Shown: positions 1 to 8,937, counted from the stretch's first letter. The stretch: 64,000 nucleotides of DNA from Sulfuritalea sp. (GCA_022842325.1 JALHPU010000007.1:1-64000), one strand, 5' to 3'. Translations and numbers: made by a program. The notes: generated from the letters alone by a model not told the origin.

Positions 1-659
1 TGCCGGCGCAGTCCTGGCCGCGCGATCCGGCCTGGCGCGAAAGTCTGGCGCAGATCATCGCCGGCATTTCCGCGGCGGCACCCGAACCCGCCCGCAAGGA
101 CCTGGCCCGGCTCGCCGGCTTCGATGCCGAGCGCATCGAGGCGCTGGCCGAACGTGTGCTGCACACCGAACTTTATGGCGACGATGCCGCCCTGCTGCCT
201 TACGTTGCTGCCGCCCTGCAGGTGCTGTGGACCGCCGGCGCGGCGCGCCTCGGCGTCGCCGAAATCGCCGCGCTCGACGTGCCCGGCGTCTGCCCCTGCT
301 GCGGTTTCCTGCCGGTGGCCAGCGTGGTGCGCGGCGGCGGCGAAGTCGGCAACCTGCGCTATCTGCACTGCGCGTTGTGCAATACCGAGTGGAATCTGGT
401 GCGCGTCAGATGCAGCAGCTGCGACGCCACCGAAGGCGTCAGCTACCGCCATCTCGAATCGGAAGGCCTGCAAGGCGCCGATGCCGTGCGCGCCGAAACC
501 TGCGATTCCTGCAAGAGCTACCTCAAGATCATCTATACGGAAAAGGGCGCGGTCGACCCGGTGGCCGACGACCTAGCCACGCTGGCGCTCGACATCCTGG
601 TCGACGAGGCCGGCTACGCGCGCAGCGGGCCCAACCTGCTGCTGGTGCCCGGGGGCTGA
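1..659 (+). CDS. fdhE: FdhE-like formate dehydrogenase accessory protein, 5' partial
   Basis: The reading frame is open from base 3 to the stop at 657-659, so the gene begins upstream of the window. The C-terminal half carries four CxxC pairs (CPCC, CALC, CSSC, CDSC) in the arrangement of FdhE, a cytoplasmic protein needed for maturation or activity of molybdenum/tungsten formate dehydrogenases. FdhE binds the catalytic subunit, and the cysteines hold a metal. The neighbouring selA, selB and selC fit, because many FdhE client enzymes carry selenocysteine. No frameshift is visible in the part seen. Confidence 0.9.
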   Translation, partial: PAQSWPRDPAWRESLAQIIAGISAAAPEPARKDLARLAGFDAERIEALAERVLHTELYGDDAALLPYVAAALQVLWTAGAARLGVAEIAALDVPGVCPCCGFLPVASVVRGGGEVGNLRYLHCALCNTEWNLVRVRCSSCDATEGVSYRHLESEGLQGADAVRAETCDSCKSYLKIIYTEKGAVDPVADDLATLALDILVDEAGYARSGPNLLLVPGG

Positions 660-665
660 ATCTGA

Positions 666-690
666 AGAGTCGGCGCTGGGCGAAGCGGGG
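666..690 (+). repeat. Dispersed 24-bp motif, copy 1 (intergenic, imperfect)
   Basis: This copy has the core GTCGGCGCTGG followed by a tail with a one-base insertion relative to the other copies. It lies 7 bp after the fdhE stop. See the finding on the dispersed motif. Confidence 0.55.
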
Positions 691-694
691 GTTT

Positions 695-758
695 CGCGGA
701 GCATTGCTCCGCGCCCGCGTAGCCGGCCGGCTGTGCAAAGCCGGCCGAGGAGGCTACG
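695..758. repeat. Stacked inverted repeats downstream of fdhE
   Basis: Two hairpins sit side by side. CGCGGAGC (695-702) pairs with GCTCCGCG (706-713). GGCCGGCT (725-732) pairs with AGCCGGCC (739-746) and is enclosed by CGTAGCC (718-724) and GGCTACG (752-758). There is no T-run, so this is not a classic intrinsic terminator. It may stabilise the fdhE mRNA 3' end or be a REP-like sequence. Confidence 0.55.
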
Positions 759-883
759 GCGCCGGCCCGCTCTGCGCGCCTTGGCTTGGAGTGACGGTGG
801 TTCCAACCGATTCGCGGAACCAGATCCTGAACTAAACTGTCTGCCGACCTGTCAGATCACCGCAGACAACCCAGGAGACCCCG

Positions 884-1384
884 ATGAGACGCCTGCTTTA
901 CCTTTTCAGTTTTTTGCTTGCCGCCGCCTTCAGCCTGCCGGCCGCGGCCGACCGCCTGGACGGCGTGGTGCCGCTGGCGAAGGACGACTTCGCCGCCGTG
1001 GCCCAAATCAAGGCCACCCCCGAACGCCACGTCCTGTTGTACTTCGGCGATCATCTGAACTGAGGGGCCTGCCGCTACACCGTGAGTGTGCTAAGCAAGC
1101 CTGAAGTCAGCGCGAAGTTCATCAAGCATTACGTCGGCGCCCATGCCGATTTCGGCGAACTGGAAATGGATGACGATGATCCGCGGCACGCCATGGTCAA
1201 GCGCCACAACCCGCGCAAGCTGCGGCCGGTGCTGGTCTTTCTCGACGGCCAGGGCAAGGAAGTGGCGCGCCTGACCGGGGGTTTGCGGAGCGTCGAAGAC
1301 GCCCTGCTGCTGGATCGCTTCGTCACCGGGAAGCATTACCGCAAGTCGGATTTCTCGGCCTTCAAGGCGGCGCAGCGCGGTTGA
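884..1384 (+). CDS. Predicted periplasmic thioredoxin-like selenoprotein (UGAC motif, in-frame TGA)
   Basis: An ATG at 884 with AGGAG at 873-877 opens a frame that meets TGA at 1061-1063 and then continues open in the same frame to the stop ending at 1384, giving 166 codons. The N-terminus is a clear signal peptide (cleavage near residue 22, LPAAAD). TGA is codon 60, in HLN-U-G-A-C, exactly where a thioredoxin-fold CxxC would lie, after the strand HVLLYFGDH. The downstream part keeps thioredoxin features such as the strand LRPVLVFLDGQGKEV. A hairpin fitting a bacterial SECIS follows the TGA. selA, selB and selC lie within 6.5 kb. I infer that TGA encodes selenocysteine and that the protein is a periplasmic thiol/selenol oxidoreductase. 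An ordinary annotation would split it into a 59-aa fragment and a 100-aa ORF. The 3' end overlaps the convergent hpp gene by 23 bp. Confidence 0.8.
1064..1102 (+). promoter_or_regulatory. Candidate bacterial SECIS hairpin
   Basis: The RNA directly after the TGA can fold. A lower stem pairs 1065-1072 with 1095-1102, with one C/A mismatch and one G/U pair. After an internal loop an upper stem pairs 1076-1080 with 1086-1090, closing on the five-base loop CGUGA (1081-1085). The loop starts 17 nt after the TGA and has G as its second base, which fits the published bacterial SECIS rule of a loop 16-37 nt away with G among its first two bases. The fold was made by eye and no energy was calculated. 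Confidence 0.55.
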
Positions 1385-2120
1385 TGCCGCCGGCCGCTGC
1401 CGCGGCGGCCAGCGCTTCGCTGTGGCGACCGGTAGCCAGACTGTAGATGCGCAGCAGGTCCTCCTCGGAAATGTCGATGAAGGAATCCATCTGCGACAGG
1501 GCGAAGACGAAGTCCTCGTGCGAAATGGCCTCGTAACCGGCGGCTACCGGGGCCGGTGCCATGCCCCGGCGCACCAGCGCGGCCGGGTAGCGCCGCCACG
1601 GAAACAGGGCGTTGAAGGCGACGCCAATCACCAGGATGACCAGGACGTTGAGCAGCAGCGGGGCGAGCACGAAACCGAAGCCCATGGCTTGCACCGACGC
1701 GTTGCCCAGCGCGGCGGCCAGCGCGGTGGCCCCCGCGGGCGGATGGATGCAGCGCAGGTAGTGCATGGCGCCGACCGCCAGGCCCGTGGCGAGGCTGGCC
1801 GCCAGCATCGGATCGGGCACGTAAAGCAGGCAGGCGATGCCGATCAGTCCCGACACCAGGTGGCCGCCGAACAGCGGCCAGGGCTGGGAAAGTGCGCTGT
1901 GCGGCACGGCGAACAGCAAGGCGGCGGTGGATCCCATCGACAGCATGAGGATCGGCGAGGCGGTGCTGCCCAGCGTAAAGCGGCTGATCCAGTAAACCGC
2001 GAAGATGCCGACGAAGCCGCCGAGCGCCGAAACCAGCCGCTCGCGATGGCTGACCGGACTCAGTTCGATGCCCAGCATTTTCTGCCACGGCGACTGCGTC
2101 GCCAGATCCCGTGAATTCAT
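1362..2120 (-). CDS. HPP family membrane protein
   Basis: The 252-aa protein has several hydrophobic segments and the family signature RCIHPPAGATALAAALG, the HPP motif that names the family. HPP proteins are integral membrane proteins, and some act as nitrite transporters in chloroplasts and cyanobacteria. The start at 2120 follows GGGGAGAAAA; a longer frame reaches 2234 without a better ribosome site. The C-terminal 60 residues after the membrane domain are acidic and soluble (SQMDSFIDISEEDLLRIYSLATG), an extension missing from the second HPP gene at 46252. It converges on the selenoprotein gene. Substrate unknown. Confidence 0.8.
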   Translation of the reverse strand: MNSRDLATQSPWQKMLGIELSPVSHRERLVSALGGFVGIFAVYWISRFTLGSTASPILMLSMGSTAALLFAVPHSALSQPWPLFGGHLVSGLIGIACLLYVPDPMLAASLATGLAVGAMHYLRCIHPPAGATALAAALGNASVQAMGFGFVLAPLLLNVLVILVIGVAFNALFPWRRYPAALVRRGMAPAPVAAGYEAISHEDFVFALSQMDSFIDISEEDLLRIYSLATGRHSEALAAAAAAGGINRAAPP

Positions 2121-2306
2121 TTTTCTCCCCCGATGCTGTCCGTTCTTGTCTACTGCCTGCACCCAATACAGCGCATAGCTTTGCATGCGCCGCCGCAAAA
2201 TGGAATGATCGGTATCAAGCAGTTCCAGCTTCAATTTTTCCTGTCCGCCGCGCGCCGGATGGCTTAGAATATTTTCATCTCGTTTCTGCCCGGTTCGGGT
2301 GAAATC

Positions 2307-3737
2307 ATGAATCCACTCTCCCAGCTTCCGTCCGTCGACCGCCTGCTATCCGCCCCGGCGCTCGTCGCGCTGGTTGACGCCCATGGCCGCGCGGTCGTTA
2401 CCGGCATGGTGCGCGATGCGCTGGCCGCAACGCGCGGCGCCGTGAAGGCCGGCGCCGCGCCGCCCGACGAAGCCGCGCTGATCGCCGAATTGATCAATGA
2501 GGTCGGCGCTGGCGTCACGGCGAAAATGCAGCCGAAGCTGCGCCCCGTATTCAACCTGACCGGCACCGTGCTGCACACCAACCTTGGTCGCGCGCCGCTG
2601 CCCGAAGAGGCCGTGCAGGCCCTGGTCGCCGCCGCGCGTTCGCCCTGCGCGCTGGAATATGACATCGAGTCCGGCGGTCGCGGCGACCGCGATGACATCG
2701 TCAGCGAGTTGCTCTGCGAACTGACCGGCGCCGAAGCCGCGACGGTGGTGAACAACAACGCCGCCGCCGTGTTCCTGCTGCTCAACACCCTGGCGCAGAA
2801 GAAGCAAGCCATCGTCTCGCGCGGCGAACTGATCGAGATCGGCGGCGCCTTTCGCGTGCCGGACATCATGAGTCGCGCCGGCGCCAAGCTGGTCGAGGTC
2901 GGCACCACCAATCGCACCCACCTCAGGGATTTCGCCGAAGCCATCAGCCCGCGCACGGCGCTGCTGATGAAGGTGCATGCCAGCAACTACGCGATCCACG
3001 GCTTCACCCATGCCGTGCCCGAAGCCGAACTCGCGGCGCTGGCGCACCAGCACAATCTTCCCTTCGTCATCGACCTCGGCAGCGGCACGCTGGCCGATCT
3101 GGCCGCCTACGGCCTGCCGCACGAGCCGACACCGGCCGAGGCGATCGCCGCCGGTGCCGATCTGGTCACCTTCTCCGGCGACAAGCTGCTGGGCGGGCCG
3201 CAGGCCGGCCTGCTGGTGGGGCGCCGCGACCTGATCGCGAGGATCAAGAAGAATCCGCTGAAGCGCGCGCTGCGTGTCGGCAAGCTGACGCTGGCGGCGC
3301 TCGAAGCGGTGCTGGCGCTCTATCGAGATCCCGACCGGCTGCACCTGCGCGTCACTGCCGTGCGTCAATTGACGCGCCCCGAGGCCGAGATCGCGGCGCA
3401 GGCCGTGCGTCTGCTGCCGGCGCTGCGGGCGGCCTTGAGCGGACTGCCGGTGATGGCGGAAATCGTCGCGCTTAAGTCGCAGATCGGCTCCGGCTCGCTG
3501 CCGGTCGACCGCCTGCCCTCGGCCGGCTTTGCCATTAAGCCGCAGGGCAGGCGCAGTGGCGTACTGAATCGCATCGAACGGGGTCTGCGCGCTCTGCCCA
3601 AGCCGGTCATCGGCCGCATCGAGGACGGCGCGCTGCTGCTCGACCTGCGTTGCCTGCAAGCTGAGGAGGAATTCGAATTCGGCGCGGCGCTGGCGGGCCT
3701 GCCCGTGGCGCTTGCAGGACCGGCGGCGGCAGCATGA
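2307..3737 (+). CDS. selA: L-seryl-tRNA(Sec) selenium transferase SelA
   Basis: SelA is a PLP enzyme that converts Ser-tRNA(Sec) to Sec-tRNA(Sec) using selenophosphate. The 476-aa length is normal. The PLP lysine is seen as K293 in [14 protein letters not shown] (E. coli K295), and the N-terminal [19 protein letters not shown] block is typical. It heads an operon: its stop overlaps the start of the TlpA-like gene by 4 bp, and that chain continues through the transglutaminase-like gene to selB. A copy of the dispersed 24-bp motif is embedded in frame at 2499-2522 (NEVGAGVTA). Confidence 0.97.
   Translation: MNPLSQLPSVDRLLSAPALVALVDAHGRAVVTGMVRDALAATRGAVKAGAAPPDEAALIAELINEVGAGVTAKMQPKLRPVFNLTGTVLHTNLGRAPLPEEAVQALVAAARSPCALEYDIESGGRGDRDDIVSELLCELTGAEAATVVNNNAAAVFLLLNTLAQKKQAIVSRGELIEIGGAFRVPDIMSRAGAKLVEVGTTNRTHLRDFAEAISPRTALLMKVHASNYAIHGFTHAVPEAELAALAHQHNLPFVIDLGSGTLADLAAYGLPHEPTPAEAIAAGADLVTFSGDKLLGGPQAGLLVGRRDLIARIKKNPLKRALRVGKLTLAALEAVLALYRDPDRLHLRVTAVRQLTRPEAEIAAQAVRLLPALRAALSGLPVMAEIVALKSQIGSGSLPVDRLPSAGFAIKPQGRRSGVLNRIERGLRALPKPVIGRIEDGALLLDLRCLQAEEEFEFGAALAGLPVALAGPAAAA
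2499..2522 (+). repeat. Dispersed 24-bp motif, copy 2 (inside selA)
   Basis: The core GTCGGCGCTGGCG is followed by TCACGGCG and is read as EVGAGVTA in SelA. It matches the intergenic copies at all but about three positions. Confidence 0.6.
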
Positions 3738-4261
3738 AGCGACGCGGCTTTTTCCGCCATGCGCTAGTGCCGCCGCTGCTCTGGCTGCTGCTGCAGCCTA
3801 TGGCGTTTGCCGCCGCCGATGCCGCAGTGCTCAAACCGGTCATACCGCAAAGCGCGCCAGCCGGCGAGGACCGGCGCCTTGCGCAGCTATTGGCGCGGCA
3901 CAAGGGCCAGCCCGTGGTGATCAACTTCTGGGCCACCTGGTGCGAACCCTGCCGCGAGGAAATGCCCTCGCTGGCGCGCCTCGCCACGCGCTGGCAGGCG
4001 AAGGGCCTGACCGTGCTGACCGTTGCCGTCGCCGACAATGACAAGCGGGTCGCGGAATTCCTCTGGGAAACCCTGCCCGAGAAGCAGACCCTGGCGGTGC
4101 TGCACGACCGTGAGCAGACCATCAGCCGCGCCTGGGGCGCACGCGTGCTGCCGACTACCGTCGTCCTCGATCGCCGCCATCGGATAGTCCTGCGCGGCAT
4201 GGGCGCCATCGACTGGGATGCGCCTGCCATAGAAAAGCAAATTAAAAAACTCACCAACTAA
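3734..4261 (+). CDS. TlpA-like thiol:disulfide oxidoreductase
   Basis: This 175-aa protein has an N-terminal hydrophobic export segment (residues 10-28) and a thioredoxin fold with active site WCEPC (C70, C73) in [17 protein letters not shown], and a cis-Pro region VLPTTVVLD. Such proteins are periplasmic thiol reductases, acting for example in cytochrome c maturation. The ATG overlaps the selA stop (ATGA), so it is translationally coupled to selenocysteine synthesis. A possible role is to keep the nearby periplasmic selenoprotein reduced; this is inference from position only. Confidence 0.88.
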   Translation: MKRRGFFRHALVPPLLWLLLQPMAFAAADAAVLKPVIPQSAPAGEDRRLAQLLARHKGQPVVINFWATWCEPCREEMPSLARLATRWQAKGLTVLTVAVADNDKRVAEFLWETLPEKQTLAVLHDREQTISRAWGARVLPTTVVLDRRHRIVLRGMGAIDWDAPAIEKQIKKLTN

Positions 4262-4276
4262 CCCCCGGAGAAAACC

Positions 4277-5380
4277 ATGGACCGTCGCACATTCATAAAG
4301 ACCGCCACACTTTCCGCCGCCGCGCTTTCCGCACCACGCTTCGCCTTTGCTGCCGAGGGCGGCGGCTTTAATCCCTCTCCCGCCAACGGCTGGCGTGTGT
4401 TCGAAGTCACCAGCCGTCTCGAACTCTCGGCCGCCAGCGGCGCGCCGCGCGCCTGGCTGCCGCTGCCTGCCGTCGAGGATGCGGCCTGGATCAGGCCGAT
4501 GGGTAACCTCTGGCAGGGCAACGCCGCCGCCGTTCAGCAAGTGCGCGACCCGGCCTATGGCGCACAGATGCTGGTTGCGCAGTGGGATGCCGGCGAGCCG
4601 GCGCCGGTGCTGGAAGTGGTGAGCCGCTTCGCCACGCGCGATCGCGCCATCGATTTCGCGCAGCCGGGCAAGGTGGCCCCGCTCGACAGCGCCACGCGCC
4701 AGCTCTACACCAAGGCCACCGAACTGCTGCCGACCGACGGCATCGTCAGGAAAACCGCGCTGGAAATCACCAGGGGTGCCCGGACCGACATCGACAAGGG
4801 CCGCGCCATCTACGAATGGGTGGTAGACAACACCGAGCGCAACCCGAAAACCAAAGGCTGCGGCACCGGCGACATTCGCGGCATGCTCGAAACGGGCAAT
4901 CTCAACGGCAAGTGCGCCGACCTCAATGCCTTGTACGTGGGTCTGGCCCGCGCCGTCGGCTTGCCGGCGCGCGACGTGTATGGCGTGCGCGTCGCCGATT
5001 CGAAGTTCGGCTACAAGAGCTTGGGCAAGAGCGGCGACATCAGCAAGGCGCAGCACTGCCGCGCCGAGGTTTGGCTGGCGAACTTCGGCTGGGTGCCGGT
5101 GGATCCGGCCGACGTGCGCAAGGTGGTGCTCGAGGAAAAACCCGGCCTTACGCTGAAGGACGAGGTGGTGGTCGCGGCGCGGCAGAAACTGTTCGGCGCC
5201 TGGGAGATGAACTGGCTGGCCTACAACTTCGCCCACGACCTAAAGCTGCCGGGTTCGAGCGGTGCGAAGATTCCGTTCCTGATGTATCCGCAGGCCGAGA
5301 ACAACACGGGCCGGCTCGACAGCCTCGACCCCGCGAGCTTTGTCTACAAGCTGAGCTCGAAGGAAATCAGCGCCGCATGA
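4277..5380 (+). CDS. Tat-exported transglutaminase-like domain protein
   Basis: The 367-aa protein starts with a twin-arginine signal ([18 protein letters not shown]) and carries a transglutaminase/protease-like core with the catalytic triad C213 ([15 protein letters not shown]), H260 ([10 protein letters not shown]) and D276 (WVPVDPAD). Family members hydrolyse or modify peptides and amides. The start lies 15 bp after the TlpA-like stop with GGAG upstream, and the stop overlaps the selB start. Its placement inside the sel operon is unusual, and its substrate is unknown. Residues 295-367 may bind a partner. Confidence 0.83.
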   Translation: MDRRTFIKTATLSAAALSAPRFAFAAEGGGFNPSPANGWRVFEVTSRLELSAASGAPRAWLPLPAVEDAAWIRPMGNLWQGNAAAVQQVRDPAYGAQMLVAQWDAGEPAPVLEVVSRFATRDRAIDFAQPGKVAPLDSATRQLYTKATELLPTDGIVRKTALEITRGARTDIDKGRAIYEWVVDNTERNPKTKGCGTGDIRGMLETGNLNGKCADLNALYVGLARAVGLPARDVYGVRVADSKFGYKSLGKSGDISKAQHCRAEVWLANFGWVPVDPADVRKVVLEEKPGLTLKDEVVVAARQKLFGAWEMNWLAYNFAHDLKLPGSSGAKIPFLMYPQAENNTGRLDSLDPASFVYKLSSKEISAA

Positions 5381-7311
5381 TCATCGGCACCGCGGGCCAC
5401 ATCGACCACGGCAAGACGACGCTGGTCAAGGCGCTCACCGGCGTCGATGCCGATCGCCTGCCGGAGGAAAAGGCGCGCGGCATCACGCTCGACCTTGGCT
5501 ATGCCTATGTGCCGCAGGCCGACGGTTCGGTGCTCGGCTTCATCGACGTGCCGGGCCACGAGAAGCTGATCCACAACATGCTGGCCGGCGCCACCGGCAT
5601 CGACTTCGTGCTGCTGGTGATTGCCGCCGACGACGGCCCGATGCCGCAGACGCGCGAGCACCTGGAACTGCTCGAACTGCTCGGCCTCGATCGCGGTGCG
5701 GTGGCCCTGACCAAGTGCGACGCGGTCGATGCGACGCGCATAGCTGCGGCGCGCGCGGAGATCGCTGCCCTGCTGGCCGGCACGCGCCTGCAAGGCAGCC
5801 CGCTGTTCGCCCTGTCGGCGACGACCGGCGCCGGCGTCGCGGAGTTGCGCGCCCACCTCGACGCGGTGGCGGCCACACACACGGCGCGCAGCGCCGCAGG
5901 CCGCTTCCGCCTTGCCATCGACCGCTGCTTCACGCTGTCGGGCATCGGCACGGTGGTCACCGGCACGGCCTTCTCGGGAAGAGTCGGCGCTGGCGATACG
6001 GTGGTGATCGCCCCCACGCAACGCGGCAGCCATGGCGGAATCAGGGCGCGGGTCAAAAGCCTGCACGTGCAGGACCGCCCCGCGCAACACGGCCAGGCCG
6101 GCGAGCGCTGCGCGCTGGCGCTGACCGGCGACTTCGAGAAGCAGGACGTCGAACGCGGCATGTGGCTGGTCGAACCCGCGGCGGCCCGCCCCTTGACCCG
6201 GTTCCAGGCCGAACTGCATGTGCCGGCGACGCAGGCCGCGCTGAAGCACTGGACGTCCGTGCATCTGCATTTGGGCGCGGCCGACATCACCGGCCGCGTT
6301 GCCGTGCTGGAGGGCGACCAGATCGCGCCGGGCGCCACGGCCCTGGCGGAAATCCTGCTCGACCGCGAAACCCTCGCGGTGCGCGGCGACCGCTTCGTGC
6401 TGCGCGACGCCTCGGCCCGGCGCAGCATTGCCGGCGGCCGCGTGCTCGACTGCTTTCCGCCGACGCGCCACAAGCGCAGTCCGGCCCGGCTGGCCCTGCT
6501 CGCCGCCCTGCGCGACGACGATCCGGCGATCAGCCTGCGCCTGCTGGCGGGACAAGCCACGGCGGGCATCGATCTCTGCCGCTTCGCCGCCAACTGGAAT
6601 CTGACCGAGGATGCGGCGACGGCGCTGTGGCAGGCCGCCGCCTTGCGCGTGGTGCGCAGCGGCGAGCAGCAGATCGGCTTTGCCGCGGCCGGCTGGCAGG
6701 CCCTCGGCGAGCGCCTGCTGGCCGCACTTGCGACGGAGCACCAGCGCGCCCCGGACATGGTCGGCGTCGAGCGCGAACGGCTGCGCCGACTGACGCTGCC
6801 GACGCTGGAACGCGCCGCCTTCGATGCGCTGGTGGCCGAACTGCTCGCCGCCGGCCGCCTCGCCGCCTCGCGCGCCTGGCTGCATCTGCCCGAGCACCAG
6901 GCCAGCCTCGCCGCCGGCGACCGCGACCTGTTCGCCGTGCTGCAGCCGCTGCTCGATGCGCAAGCCTTCGGCCCGCCGCGCGTACGCGACATCGGCAAGG
7001 CCTCGGGTACCGCCGAGGACGCGGTGCGGCAATTATTCCGTCGCGTCGCCCGCGCCGGCGAACTCTATCCGGTGGCGCACGATCACTACTTCACGGCGCA
7101 GGCCGTGGCGCAACTGGCGGCCATCGTCGCCGAGCTCGATGCCGCGCACGGTGCGGCCCGCGCCGCCGACCTGCGCGACCGCATCGGCGGCGGGCGCAAG
7201 GTGGCGATCCACATCCTCGAGTTCTTCGACCGCATCGGCTACACTCGCCGCGTGCGTGACGAGCACATAGTGCGCAGCACCGGCGCGACCCACGCATGGC
7301 TGAATAACTAG
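5377..7311 (+). CDS. selB: Selenocysteine-specific elongation factor SelB
   Basis: SelB is a GTPase that carries Sec-tRNA(Sec) to UGA codons by binding SECIS hairpins. The 644-aa protein shows G1 GHIDHGKT (7-14), switch II DVPGHE (57-62) and G4 TKCD (112-115, where many GTPases have NKxD), then EF-Tu-like domains and C-terminal winged helices ending [18 protein letters not shown]. The true start is ATG 5377, overlapping the upstream stop; the frame stays open further upstream but only as a shadow of the transglutaminase-like gene. A copy of the 24-bp motif encodes RVGAGDTV in domain II. tRNA-Sec follows 8 bp later. Confidence 0.97.
   Translation: MIIGTAGHIDHGKTTLVKALTGVDADRLPEEKARGITLDLGYAYVPQADGSVLGFIDVPGHEKLIHNMLAGATGIDFVLLVIAADDGPMPQTREHLELLELLGLDRGAVALTKCDAVDATRIAAARAEIAALLAGTRLQGSPLFALSATTGAGVAELRAHLDAVAATHTARSAAGRFRLAIDRCFTLSGIGTVVTGTAFSGRVGAGDTVVIAPTQRGSHGGIRARVKSLHVQDRPAQHGQAGERCALALTGDFEKQDVERGMWLVEPAAARPLTRFQAELHVPATQAALKHWTSVHLHLGAADITGRVAVLEGDQIAPGATALAEILLDRETLAVRGDRFVLRDASARRSIAGGRVLDCFPPTRHKRSPARLALLAALRDDDPAISLRLLAGQATAGIDLCRFAANWNLTEDAATALWQAAALRVVRSGEQQIGFAAAGWQALGERLLAALATEHQRAPDMVGVERERLRRLTLPTLERAAFDALVAELLAAGRLAASRAWLHLPEHQASLAAGDRDLFAVLQPLLDAQAFGPPRVRDIGKASGTAEDAVRQLFRRVARAGELYPVAHDHYFTAQAVAQLAAIVAELDAAHGAARAADLRDRIGGGRKVAIHILEFFDRIGYTRRVRDEHIVRSTGATHAWLNN
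5980..6003 (+). repeat. Dispersed 24-bp motif, copy 3 (inside selB)
   Basis: The sequence reads AGAGTCGGCGCTGG then CGATACGGTG. In SelB it falls on the naturally conserved domain II turn ([10 protein letters not shown]), so it is accommodated by the protein rather than inserted into it. Confidence 0.6.
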
Positions 7312-7318
7312 ACAACAC

Positions 7319-7414
7319 GGAAGAGAACGTTCCCCGGTGGGGCGGCCGGTCTTCAAAACCGGCAGGGGTCGCCATGCGGTCCCTGGTGGGTTCGACTCCC
7401 GCTCTCTTCCGCCA
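7319..7414 (+). tRNA. selC: tRNA-Sec (UCA anticodon)
   Basis: The 96-nt gene includes an encoded GCCA end. It has the 8-bp acceptor stem typical of bacterial tRNA-Sec (GGAAGAGA with TCTCTTCC), the anticodon loop CTTCAAA with UCA at 7353-7355, a long variable arm and a GGTTCGACTCC T-arm. It closely resembles E. coli selC. It sits directly after selB, so selA, selB and selC form one locus. sodC starts 22 nt downstream. Confidence 0.98.
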
Positions 7415-7435
7415 CCCAACGCGAGGAGATCATTC

Positions 7436-7984
7436 ATGCAAACCAACAGAACTCTGGACCATGCCGTACGCATCGTCGGTATCGCCGCAGCGGGCAGCCT
7501 GCTCGCCGCCTGCGCCGGCATGGAGGCGGCCGGACCGCGGGCCTCGGCCACGCTCGAGCCGCGTTCCGGCAGCAGCGTCAGCGGCACGGTGAACTTTCAG
7601 ACCGTCGGCCAGAAGCTGCGCGTCGAGGCACGCATCGCCGGGCTGACGCCGGGCGAGCACGGCTTCCATGTGCACGAAGCCGGCGATTGCAGCGCGGCCG
7701 ATGCGACCAGCGCCAAGGGCCACTTCAATCCGGCGGCCAAGCCGCACGGGCACCATGGTGACGCCGAACGCCATGCCGGCGACATGCCGAACCTGGTCGC
7801 CGACAGCCAAGGCAACGCAACGGTCAGCGGCGAGGTCAGCATGCTCACGCTCGGCAGCGACGCCAACAGCATCATGAATCGTAGCGTGGTGATCCATGCC
7901 GACCCGGACGACTACAAGTCGCAGCCGGCCGGCAATTCGGGCAAGCGCGTGGCCTGCGGCGTGATCCGTGCCGCCGGCCGCTGA
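7436..7984 (+). CDS. sodC: Cu/Zn superoxide dismutase lipoprotein
   Basis: The 182-aa protein has a lipoprotein signal with lipobox LAAC (C26) and the full SodC ligand set: HGFHVHEAGDC, GHFNP, HGHHGD, DMPNL, VVIHADPDDY and the C-terminal RVACGVI. It dismutates superoxide in the periplasm. The start at 7436 follows GAGGAG and lies 21 nt after the tRNA-Sec 3' end, so a shared transcript with selC is plausible. It has no obvious functional link to selenium except protection of oxygen-sensitive selenols. Confidence 0.93.
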   Translation: MQTNRTLDHAVRIVGIAAAGSLLAACAGMEAAGPRASATLEPRSGSSVSGTVNFQTVGQKLRVEARIAGLTPGEHGFHVHEAGDCSAADATSAKGHFNPAAKPHGHHGDAERHAGDMPNLVADSQGNATVSGEVSMLTLGSDANSIMNRSVVIHADPDDYKSQPAGNSGKRVACGVIRAAGR

Positions 7985-7993
7985 CGGCAGCAT

Positions 7994-8105
7994 GAGCGTC
8001 CCCCGCCGGGCCGTCCCAAGGGGGCGCAGCCAACATTTGGAGCCGCGTAGCGGCGAACCACTGTCACCCCCTGCCTTGGGCAGGGGGCCGGGGGGAGGGT
8101 AGTCC
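7994..8105 (+). repeat. Long intergenic repeat, copy 1, ending in a Shine-Dalgarno
   Basis: About 112 bp fills the gap before the GcvH-like gene and matches the reverse complement of 62468-62579 almost throughout, with indels of one or two bases. It contains internal inverted repeats: GAGCCGCG with a partner around AGCGGCGAACCA, and CCCCCTGCC with GGCAGGGGG. It ends in GGGGGGAGG just before the ATG at 8106, and the other copy ends the same way before mnhD. Confidence 0.8.
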
Positions 8106-8537
8106 ATGAGCCGCACACCCTTCCGCGGCGCCGTGCCCGACGGCCTGCGCTACGACCCGGAGCACGACATGTGGGTGCGGGGTGGCGAGGATGAAGTGCT
8201 GATCGGCGCCACGGCGTTCGGCACCTTCCTTGCCGGCGAGATCATTGCCTTCACCGCCAAGCCGAACGGTGCCGAGGTCGAGCTGGGCCGCGGCCTGGGC
8301 ACGGTCGAATGTGCCAAGACCGTGCTCGCCGTGCATGCGCCGCTCTCCTTCGTGCTGCTGGAAGGCAACGAGGCCGTCGAGGAACGCCCGGCCATGCTCA
8401 ACCGCGATCCCTACCATGCCGGCTGGATGGTGCGCGGCCGGCCCACGGCCTGGGCGGCGGAGAGCGGGCGGCTGGTGGATGCGGCGAGCTATCGACTGCA
8501 CATTAAACGCATCGAACCTGAAGCGGAGTTCCTGTGA
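8106..8537 (+). CDS. GcvH-like lipoyl-carrier protein
   Basis: The 143-aa protein has the H-protein fold signature RYDPEHDMWVR and a lipoylation lysine K71 in GTVECAKTV. No gcvT or gcvP lies nearby. Instead a DsrE-like protein follows with a GTGA overlap. Standalone GcvH-like proteins in sulfur-oxidising bacteria serve as lipoate-binding carriers (LbpA) for the sHdr system, and others carry moonlighting roles. Which applies here cannot be read from the sequence. The start is preceded by the GGGGGGAGG end of the long intergenic repeat. Confidence 0.82.
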   Translation: MSRTPFRGAVPDGLRYDPEHDMWVRGGEDEVLIGATAFGTFLAGEIIAFTAKPNGAEVELGRGLGTVECAKTVLAVHAPLSFVLLEGNEAVEERPAMLNRDPYHAGWMVRGRPTAWAAESGRLVDAASYRLHIKRIEPEAEFL

Positions 8538-8920
8538 GCGGGCAGCGCAGCAAGCTCGCCATCCTGCTCTGGTCGGCCACGCCGGAGCGGCCCCAGCTCT
8601 GCGCCACGCCCTTCGTGCACGCCGCGGCGGCGGCGGCCTTCGATTGCGAAGTGGAGATTCACTTCGCCGGCCCGGCCGTGCGCCTGCTGGTGGCCGGCGT
8701 TGCCGAATCCCTGCGGCCCTGGCCTGGCGTCGACACCTCGATCTACCAGATGATGCGTCAGGCGGCCAATCTCGATGTCAGCTTCCGTGCCTGCGCCATG
8801 GCCATGGGCGCGCTGGTCGGCCCGGACGAGGCGCTGATTCCCGAATACTCCGGTACGGTCGCCGCCAGCGTTTTTGTTCAACGCGCGCTCGATCCGGAAT
8901 GGGCGACGCTGGTGTTCTGA
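8534..8920 (+). CDS. DsrE/DsrF-like small protein
   Basis: This 128-aa protein resembles the DsrE fold: LAILLWSATPERPQLCATPFVHAAAAAAFDCEVEIHFAGPAVRLL and a C-terminal half containing FRACAMAMGAL with a cysteine at the position often used for sulfur transfer. DsrE-type proteins carry persulfide sulfur in tRNA thiolation or sulfur oxidation. GTG at 8534 overlaps the GcvH-like stop, so the two are coupled, suggesting that a lipoyl dithiol and a persulfide carrier work together. The sulfur role is inferred. Confidence 0.7.
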   Translation: MSGQRSKLAILLWSATPERPQLCATPFVHAAAAAAFDCEVEIHFAGPAVRLLVAGVAESLRPWPGVDTSIYQMMRQAANLDVSFRACAMAMGALVGPDEALIPEYSGTVAASVFVQRALDPEWATLVF

Positions 8921-8937
8921 AAACTCGTCCGAACTCA

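Noticed and set aside
1082..1384. Separate 100-aa gene starting MSVLSKPEVSAKF
   Set aside because: It is in frame with the 884 start through the TGA, has no ribosome site, and begins in the middle of a thioredoxin fold; better explained as the 3' part of the selenoprotein.
4582..5376. Long N-terminal extension of SelB (909 aa)
   Set aside because: The extension is a shadow frame of the transglutaminase-like gene; SelB starts at the overlapping ATG with the normal [14 protein letters not shown] sequence.
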